Origin: CAVVYA01 sp964577835
GTDB taxonomy: Bacteria; Pseudomonadota; Alphaproteobacteria; SMXQ01
Direction of reading: 5' to 3'
Assembly: GCA_964577835.1 (NCBI GenBank)
Contig: CAZOBN010000001.1
Span: 27,688-91,687, forward strand
DNA length: 64,000 nt
The notes under the pieces are model-generated. The model was not told the origin of the DNA. It worked only from the letters and a program-made list of their open reading frames with translations, and ran no database searches. Below, piece after piece: positions 59,208-64,000 of this stretch; the stretch's first letter is position 1, and every line of letters starts with the position of its first letter. Position numbers and translations under genes: made by a program.

Positions 59208-60041
59208 TTACTTGCTGCTCAATGCAACGCCCGTCGTATTCCCTTCCGTTTCGGCATTTAGATAGAGGTGGTTGCTGTCATCTTCAGCCTCGGAAACCCA
59301 TCGATACCCGAAACCAGAATACGTCTGGATTCGGTTGAAATTCTCGTCCACCTCGCGGAAGCGCTGCCGAATACGCTTAATGAAGGTGCGCACGTTGGCC
59401 CGATAACCTTCCGTCCCGTCGCCGGCGACGAAGCCGGGCCCCCGCACGTTGTCGTAGATCTCGCGGTGAGGGACGTCCTTGTCCTTGTTCATGGCCAGCA
59501 GATAGACGATCTTGAATTCGGCCAGCGTGAGGTCGACCTTGGTGTCCTTCCAAAACGCCCGGTTCGAATCGGTGCTCAAAGTCAATTCGCCGCAAACGAC
59601 CTTCTGATTGTCGTCTTTCAGCTCGGGCTTCACGAGATCGTCCTTGCGATTCAGCACGCCGGTGATGCGGCTCAGCAAGATCGAGTAGCTACGCGACTTC
59701 TCGATGAAGTCGGAGGCGCCATTGAGAAGGGCCGTTTCCTCGTAGACCTGATCGCCCAACGAGGTGAGGAAAATCACCGGGATGCCCTTTTCCTTGGCGC
59801 CCATTTTCTGGAGCAGATCGATACCGGCGATGCCCGGTAGCTTCCAGTCCAGGATGACGACATCGGCAGGTCCACCACTCTCGAAATACTCGAGCGCGGT
59901 TTCTCCGGATTCGAAGTCGCGGACCTCGAACCCCGAATCTTCCAGATTTCTGATCAACGCGTCTCTGAAGAGCAAATCGTCTTCAACAAACACGATGCGA
60001 ACGCCACCCGGCTTGGTTTCCAGCTGCATGTCCATGGCCAT
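59208..60041 (-). CDS. ChvI-like response regulator of the OmpR family, orphan
   Basis: 277 residues from ATG 60041; ATG 60035 with AGGG upstream is equally good. Receiver domain (about 13-130): acidic pair in VFVEDDLLFRD, phospho-Asp in VVILDWKLPGIAG, Thr in VIFLTSLGD, Lys in FIEKSRS, where the usual KP is KS. Winged-helix domain (about 155-255): LTLAEFKIVYLLAMNKDKDV, VRTFIKRIRQRFREVDENFN and TYSGFGYRW, very similar in layout to ChvI. ChvI-type regulators control exopolysaccharide. No histidine kinase gene is adjacent. Confidence 0.85.
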   Translation of the reverse strand: MAMDMQLETKPGGVRIVFVEDDLLFRDALIRNLEDSGFEVRDFESGETALEYFESGGPADVVILDWKLPGIAGIDLLQKMGAKEKGIPVIFLTSLGDQVYEETALLNGASDFIEKSRSYSILLSRITGVLNRKDDLVKPELKDDNQKVVCGELTLSTDSNRAFWKDTKVDLTLAEFKIVYLLAMNKDKDVPHREIYDNVRGPGFVAGDGTEGYRANVRTFIKRIRQRFREVDENFNRIQTYSGFGYRWVSEAEDDSNHLYLNAETEGNTTGVALSSK

Positions 60042-60397
60042 TACCCTAAAAAGGATCTCCTTCCCCTGAGTTCCGCTTGAAATCATAGATCTTGATCAGG
60101 GCCTCACCCGTCGATCCTGGCGGCGCAAACGACCGCCGCGCTCCACGGCTCAGGACTTCTGATCCTGCCGCGGGGGCTCAAAGTCAGACGAATCCCACAA
60201 ACAATTGCTAGGAAAACGGCCTTTCTCACGAAGCGTTCCACAAAGGACGAGCGGATCCCGAGGAAACGCCCTTTTTCGTGAGGGGGTGTGACCGAAAGAT
60301 GACGCCCCTGCCACGGGGTGGAAGCAGCGGAGAAGTTCCATGGGCTCGCGTGTCACGGCCCGCATGGCGCGTAAACTCACGTTCGGTCGGCACGTGT
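60042..60397. promoter_or_regulatory. Region upstream of the response regulator, with long inverted repeat
   Basis: About 356 bp with no gene. It holds a two-part inverted repeat: CTCACGAA (60225-60232) with TTCGTGAG (60275-60282), and inside it GCGTTCC (60233-60239) with GGAAACGC (60262-60269, one bulge). On the minus strand this lies in the likely leader or promoter of the regulator gene. The rest shows nothing notable. Confidence 0.4.
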
Positions 60398-60427
60398 ACA
60401 AAAACGAAACGCGGCGAAATCGCCGCG
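60398..60427 (-). terminator. Rho-independent terminator of the outer-membrane barrel gene
   Basis: Minus strand: CGCGGCG-ATTT-CGCCGCG (60427-60410) is a perfect 7-bp stem followed by TTTCGTTTTT. It lies 45 bases after the stop codon at 60472. Confidence 0.85.
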
Positions 60428-60471
60428 CTTCGAGAGCCTTGAGTGGCCGCGAGCGGTCTGGCGCGGAGGGC

Positions 60472-61806
60472 CTAGTACTGGGCGCCGAGGGTCAGATAGA
60501 CGACGCTTCTGTCGTAGTCCGAGTTCGCCACGTTGCTCGAATAGGCCGACTGCACGTAGGATGCCCGGACGTAGTAGTTGGGCGTCAGGTAATAGCGCAC
60601 GCCGAGTTGCGCCATCAGCAACTCATCCTCGCGCGAGGCGGTCGAGCCGCCGATCGGCTCGAAATCGAAGGTGCCATAGCTCAGCCGGGCGTCGAAACGC
60701 AGGGCCGGCATAAGCTGATAGGCCGCGCTCACCGCGTAGGTGGTGGCGAGATAGCCGGCGAAATTGGAGACGATCGTTTCCTCGACGGTGCGCGTCACCG
60801 AGCCCGCGAACTGCCATTCGCGGCGAGGTGACCAGTTCAACTGACCGCCGAACCCGACGCCTTCCACATTGGATAGGCGCGGATCGTCATAGGACTGGCT
60901 GAGATAGCCGGCATAGACGTCGAAATTGGTGATCTCGGTGAGGCCGATCTTGGCACCGGCGACTGCTTCCCAGCCGTTCGAATCGCGGTTGAAACCCGCG
61001 TCGTCCGGCGTGTTCTCGTAGCGGCGCTGATTCAAGGTGCCACGAACATAGCCTTCGTAGCCGCGGACGAGTTCGTAGCCGACGCGCAGACCCTCGCGGT
61101 AGATCCAACGGTCGCGGTCATCGTTGTTGATGATCGTGCCGTCGTTGGCCCGCACATCATCCACATCGACATAGCGCGCCGACACGCGCGGCGAGATGCT
61201 GAGCGGACCCGGCTTATATTGGAATCCGAGGTAGCCGAGCGAGGTATGGAGGATAGTGGGCTCGGCGGCGCCGCTGGTCACATCGTCCGGCGAGCCACGC
61301 TCCTGCCAATCGCGGGAGTTGGCCAAACCCCATTTCAGGAAGGATGCCTCCCCGAGAGCCGGGATTTCCCAACTGCCGTCGTGGGACAAGAGGTAGCCCT
61401 CGGTATTTTCGGAGGTGTTGTCCATATAGCGGTTGACCACGCCCACAGCATCGAAGTTGAGCCGTACAGGTGCAGCCAGGTCGGTCTGCGCGCGGATCGC
61501 CGGAATCACGCTGAAAATGATGTCGCTTTCCTCATTGCGCGAGGCGGCGCGAACATTCGAATCGTACGCCGTCGACAGTTCCGCGCTCGGGAACACGACG
61601 AAGCTGCCGATGCGACCGCCGGTCGGCTCCATGCTTTCGGATGCGCGCTCCGGCACGGAAGCCGGCGGACGCGGTGGCGTCTCATAGTCTTCGCGCGGCG
61701 TCAGATCCGGTTTCTCGGCTGCCGCTGGCACCGCAGCCATGGCGGCAGCCAAAACCCCCGCGACGGCGAATGCTAACCGGTGCAAATTCCTAGATTTTAT
61801 GTCCAT
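60472..61806 (-). CDS. Outer-membrane beta-barrel protein (BBP2 / DUF2320-like)
   Basis: 444 residues from ATG 61806. Signal peptide about 1-30 (LAFAVAGVLAAAMAAVPAAA). After a proline-rich segment the protein alternates amphipathic beta strands to the end, e.g. FVVFPSAELSTAYDSNVRAA, ISPRVSARYVDVDD, YYLTPNYYVRASYVQSAYSS, finishing VVYLTLGAQY with C-terminal aromatic residue as outer-membrane proteins do. The pattern fits the outer-membrane beta-barrel family once called DUF2320, common in alphaproteobacterial polysaccharide loci. Candidate outer-membrane channel for the exopolysaccharide. Confidence 0.85.
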   Translation of the reverse strand: MDIKSRNLHRLAFAVAGVLAAAMAAVPAAAEKPDLTPREDYETPPRPPASVPERASESMEPTGGRIGSFVVFPSAELSTAYDSNVRAASRNEESDIIFSVIPAIRAQTDLAAPVRLNFDAVGVVNRYMDNTSENTEGYLLSHDGSWEIPALGEASFLKWGLANSRDWQERGSPDDVTSGAAEPTILHTSLGYLGFQYKPGPLSISPRVSARYVDVDDVRANDGTIINNDDRDRWIYREGLRVGYELVRGYEGYVRGTLNQRRYENTPDDAGFNRDSNGWEAVAGAKIGLTEITNFDVYAGYLSQSYDDPRLSNVEGVGFGGQLNWSPRREWQFAGSVTRTVEETIVSNFAGYLATTYAVSAAYQLMPALRFDARLSYGTFDFEPIGGSTASREDELLMAQLGVRYYLTPNYYVRASYVQSAYSSNVANSDYDRSVVYLTLGAQY

Positions 61807-62005
61807 GCTCTCGCGCTCGGCTTTGTTATGGCGAAAAAAGCCGCACCCCTGCGTCAGGCTCGGCCCGGTCCCCGCCCGGTTTCTTGGATTTATGCCAAGC
61901 CCGTCGGTTGCCGGCAATCATTAACTACACGTCCCGCGTGCACAAACATTTAAAATGGTTAGGAAAAACCCCAGCTATGGCCCGTTGGCAACAGTCCGTT
62001 TTGTG
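61807..62005. other. Intergenic region upstream of the barrel gene
   Basis: 199 bp between the barrel gene and the end of aapP (both leftward). The AT-rich segment (about 61920-61975, with ACATTTAAAATGGTTAGGAA) is a likely promoter for the barrel gene. No hairpin terminator for the aap operon was recognised. Confidence 0.35.
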
Positions 62006-62770
62006 TCAATACGACAGAATATTGCTTAGGAACGCACGAGTCCGCTCATTGATCGGATTGGTAAAAAACGACTCGGGCGGGCTTTGTTCGACGATCTCGC
62101 CGCGGTCCATGAAAATGATTCGGTCCGCCACCTGGCGCGCAAACCCCATCTCGTGAGTGACGCACAGCATCGTGACCCCGGATTCCTCGGCCAAGGAGAC
62201 CATGACGTCCAGCACCTCCTTGACCATCTCGGGATCGAGCGCCGAGGTCGGCTCGTCGAACAGCATGATCTTGGGACTCATGCACAGTGCCCGGGCGATC
62301 GCCACCCGCTGCTGCTGGCCGCCCGAGAGCTGACCCGGATATTTGCCGGCCTGCTCAGGGATATAGACCCGCTCCAGATAGCGCATGGCGAGCGCCTCGG
62401 CCTCGGCGCGCGGCAGCTTGCGCACCCAGATGGGCGCCAACGTCAGGTTCTCCAGCACCGTCAAATGGGGGAACAAATTGAATTGCTGGAACACGATGCC
62501 GACCTCGCGGCGCACCGCTTCGACGTTGCGCAGATCGCTGGTGAGTTCCACCCCATCGACGACGATGCGCCCGGCTTGGTGTTCCTCCAGGCGGTTGATG
62601 CAGCGGATCAGAGTCGACTTGCCGGAACCCGACGGCCCGCAGATGACGATGCGTTCGCCCTTGGAAACCCGGAGGTCTATGTCGCGCAGCACCTGAAAAT
62701 CGCCATACCATTTGCTGACGCGGTCGAATGTGATGATCGGGATGTCGGCCGAACCGTCCGTCGTCATCAT
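62006..62770 (-). CDS. aapP: General L-amino-acid ABC transporter ATP-binding protein AapP
   Basis: 254 residues from ATG 62770 (AGGGGA five bases upstream). Walker A GPSGSGKSTLIRCINRLEEH, Q-loop FQQFNLFPHLTVLENLT, signature LSGGQQQR, Walker B IMLFDEPTSALDPEMV, H-loop VTHEMGFAR; a GlnQ/AapP-type ATPase. Together with AapJ, AapQ and AapM it imports a wide range of L-amino acids. Last gene of the operon. Confidence 0.94.
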   Translation of the reverse strand: MMTTDGSADIPIITFDRVSKWYGDFQVLRDIDLRVSKGERIVICGPSGSGKSTLIRCINRLEEHQAGRIVVDGVELTSDLRNVEAVRREVGIVFQQFNLFPHLTVLENLTLAPIWVRKLPRAEAEALAMRYLERVYIPEQAGKYPGQLSGGQQQRVAIARALCMSPKIMLFDEPTSALDPEMVKEVLDVMVSLAEESGVTMLCVTHEMGFARQVADRIIFMDRGEIVEQSPPESFFTNPINERTRAFLSNILSY

Positions 62771-62777
62771 CCGTCCC

Positions 62778-63863
62778 CTAACCGGCTTGTCCCTGGGCCA
62801 GATGCTTCTCGAGCGACTGGCTGTATTGCGACATGAAGTAGCAGAAGACGAAATAGATGGCCGCGACAAAGACATAAGCCTCGATCGAGCTACCGCGCCA
62901 GGCCGTATCGACGACGCCGACCTTGGCGGCGTTCATCAGATCATAGAGCCCGATGATGACGACCAGCGAAGTGTCCTTGAACACGGCGATGGTGGTGTTG
63001 ACGAAGGGCGGGATCACGGCGCGCAACCCCTGGGGCAGGATGATGAATCCCATCTGACGCCAATAGCCCAGGCCGAGCGCTTCGGCCGCTTCGTATTGGC
63101 CACGCGGAATCGACTGCAGGCCGCCGCGCACGACCTCGGCCAGATAAGCGGCCGTGTAAATGATGAGCGCGATCTGGGCACGCAGCAGCTTGTCGATGGT
63201 CAGGCCTTCGGGCAACAGCAGCGGCAGCATAACCGAGGCCATGAACAGGAGGGAAACCAGCGGCACGCCGCGGACGAGTTCGATATAGGTCGCGCAGAGA
63301 ACGCGGATTGCCGGCATCGTCGAGCGCCGGCCGAGCGCCAGCAGGGTGCCCAGCGGGAAGCCGACCGCGATGGCGAAGAACGCGAGGATCAGGGTCAGCG
63401 GCAGCCCACCCCAGCGCTCCGTGGGAACATAGGTCAGTCCGAACCGGCCGCCCCACATCAGCACGGCGAGCCCGGCAAGCCCCAGGAGCCAGATCGGCGC
63501 CAGCCATAAGCTCCAGAATCGCTGGTTGGCGCTCACCACGATGAGCGCGATGAATAGCGCCACAACGATCATGGGCCGCCACTGTTCGTCATAGGGATAA
63601 AGGCCGAACAAGATCAGGCGGTGCTTGTCGACGATGAAGGCCCAGCACGCCCCGCTGCCGGCGGCGCGGCAAGCCTGCCGGTCCGGGGCATCGATCACGG
63701 CATCGAAGACGGCCCAGTCGATCAAGGCCGGCACGGTCATCAAAGCGAGCCAGACGATGAGGACCGTCACGACCGCGTTCAGGGGCGAACCGAACAGGTT
63801 GGCGCGCAGCCAGCCGAGCGGGGCGGGGCGGCGCGACGGGACTGCGGCGCTGGCCATGCTCAT
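62778..63863 (-). CDS. aapM: General L-amino-acid ABC transporter permease AapM
   Basis: 361 residues. An N-terminal helix and a long periplasmic insert with CRAAGSGACWAFIVDKHRLI, typical of AapM, precede a His/Glu/Gln-type permease domain (about 150-350): LTLILAFFAIAVGFPLGTLL, TYIELVRGVPLVSLLFMAS and the EAA loop PRGQYEAAEALGLGYWRQMG. Seven bases before aapP, one base after aapQ. Confidence 0.94.
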   Translation of the reverse strand: MSMASAAVPSRRPAPLGWLRANLFGSPLNAVVTVLIVWLALMTVPALIDWAVFDAVIDAPDRQACRAAGSGACWAFIVDKHRLILFGLYPYDEQWRPMIVVALFIALIVVSANQRFWSLWLAPIWLLGLAGLAVLMWGGRFGLTYVPTERWGGLPLTLILAFFAIAVGFPLGTLLALGRRSTMPAIRVLCATYIELVRGVPLVSLLFMASVMLPLLLPEGLTIDKLLRAQIALIIYTAAYLAEVVRGGLQSIPRGQYEAAEALGLGYWRQMGFIILPQGLRAVIPPFVNTTIAVFKDTSLVVIIGLYDLMNAAKVGVVDTAWRGSSIEAYVFVAAIYFVFCYFMSQYSQSLEKHLAQGQAG

Positions 63864-63864
63864 G

Positions 63865-64000
63865 TCAGCGCTCCACCAGGGCGATGCGCTTATTGTACCA
63901 GTTCATGAACAACGCGATGGAGAGTGAGATGGTCAGGAAAACGAGCATAATGATGGCGATGCCTTCGATCGCCTGGCCGGTCTGGTTGAGCGTGGTGCCC
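63865..64000 (-). CDS. aapQ: General L-amino-acid ABC transporter permease AapQ, C-terminal part (partial)
   Basis: Runs off the right edge. The 44 visible residues read TTLNQTGQAIEGIAIIMLVF, LTISLSIALFMNWYNKRIAL, then VER and TGA at 63867-63865; this matches the last membrane helix and the invariant MNWYN-RIALVER end of AapQ. Position upstream of aapM on the same strand completes the Q-M-P order. Confidence 0.9.
   Translation of the reverse strand, partial: GTTLNQTGQAIEGIAIIMLVFLTISLSIALFMNWYNKRIALVER

Noticed and set aside
1..64000. CRISPR arrays, tRNA, rRNA, integrases or prophage genes
   Set aside because: None seen: no regularly spaced repeats, no cloverleaf with a conserved T-arm, and no integrase or phage structural motifs in any frame.

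Overview
The window is 64 kb of GC-rich chromosomal DNA from an alphaproteobacterium, most likely of the Hyphomicrobiales (Rhizobiales). Four things support this: the dapE / truA-fmt-def neighbourhood, the kdsB-pheA genes divergent from a membrane-anchored cytochrome c (CycM), an AapQMP amino-acid ABC transporter, and a composite intergenic repeat bounded by AGAGC...GCTCT (730-830) of a kind familiar from that order. GTG/TTG starts and ATGA/GTGA stop-start overlaps are frequent. No phage, plasmid, CRISPR, tRNA or rRNA was seen.

Layout. 1-6.3 kb: the end of dapE, a membrane protein, a repeat plus a MITE-like element, a small unknown gene with a distinctive promoter, truA-fmt-def, rmuC and an AT-richer DUF3800 gene. 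6.3-11.3 kb: biotin synthesis as a divergent cluster (bioB-bioA left, bioF-bioD right). Two copies of a GC-rich repeat lie inside the bioB reading frame, and a relative separates bioD from recR. 11.3-14.4 kb: dnaX-ybaB-recR with the SRP RNA gene upstream. 14.5-21.3 kb: egtD, a class I glutamine amidotransferase, nudC, mntP, kdsB-pheA, cycM and hisN. 21.3-27.2 kb: a yejABEF peptide ABC transporter whose binding protein has a C-terminal membrane anchor. 27.4-34.6 kb: a small secreted protein, an M17 aminopeptidase, a GST, an orphan TAXI binding protein, a TetR regulator, a PPK2 kinase and a GT-C-like membrane protein. 34.8-41.1 kb: a methyltransferase, a polyprenyl-phosphate glycosyltransferase with a small SMR-type flippase candidate, and an oppositely oriented rmlB-rmlA-SDR-aminotransferase operon for a dTDP-(amino)deoxy sugar. 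41.4-43.5 kb: NDH-2 and two small genes.

43.6-61.8 kb is an exopolysaccharide locus with many strand switches. It contains ManC (GDP-mannose), a short OPX/Wza-like lipoprotein, a Wzy-like polymerase, a GT4, a polyprenyl-phosphate hexose-1-phosphate transferase, a Wzx-like flippase, a Wzc-type tyrosine autokinase, three GT2 enzymes, a pyruvyl transferase, a decayed PqqD-like gene, a ChvI-like orphan response regulator and an outer-membrane beta-barrel. The parts fit a Wzx/Wzy-dependent pathway. The OPX protein ends right after its SLBB domain and lacks the outer-membrane helix of Wza, so the beta-barrel encoded at the other end of the locus is a reasonable candidate for the outer-membrane exit channel. 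62-64 kb holds the general L-amino-acid transporter genes aapP, aapM and the 3' end of aapQ.

The most unusual observations are the in-frame repeat insertions in bioB (90 extra codons, with the bioB stop still overlapping the bioA start), the candidate OPX plus barrel export system, the EgtD-GATase pair, the SDR lacking its catalytic tyrosine, and the frameshifted PqqD-like remnant.
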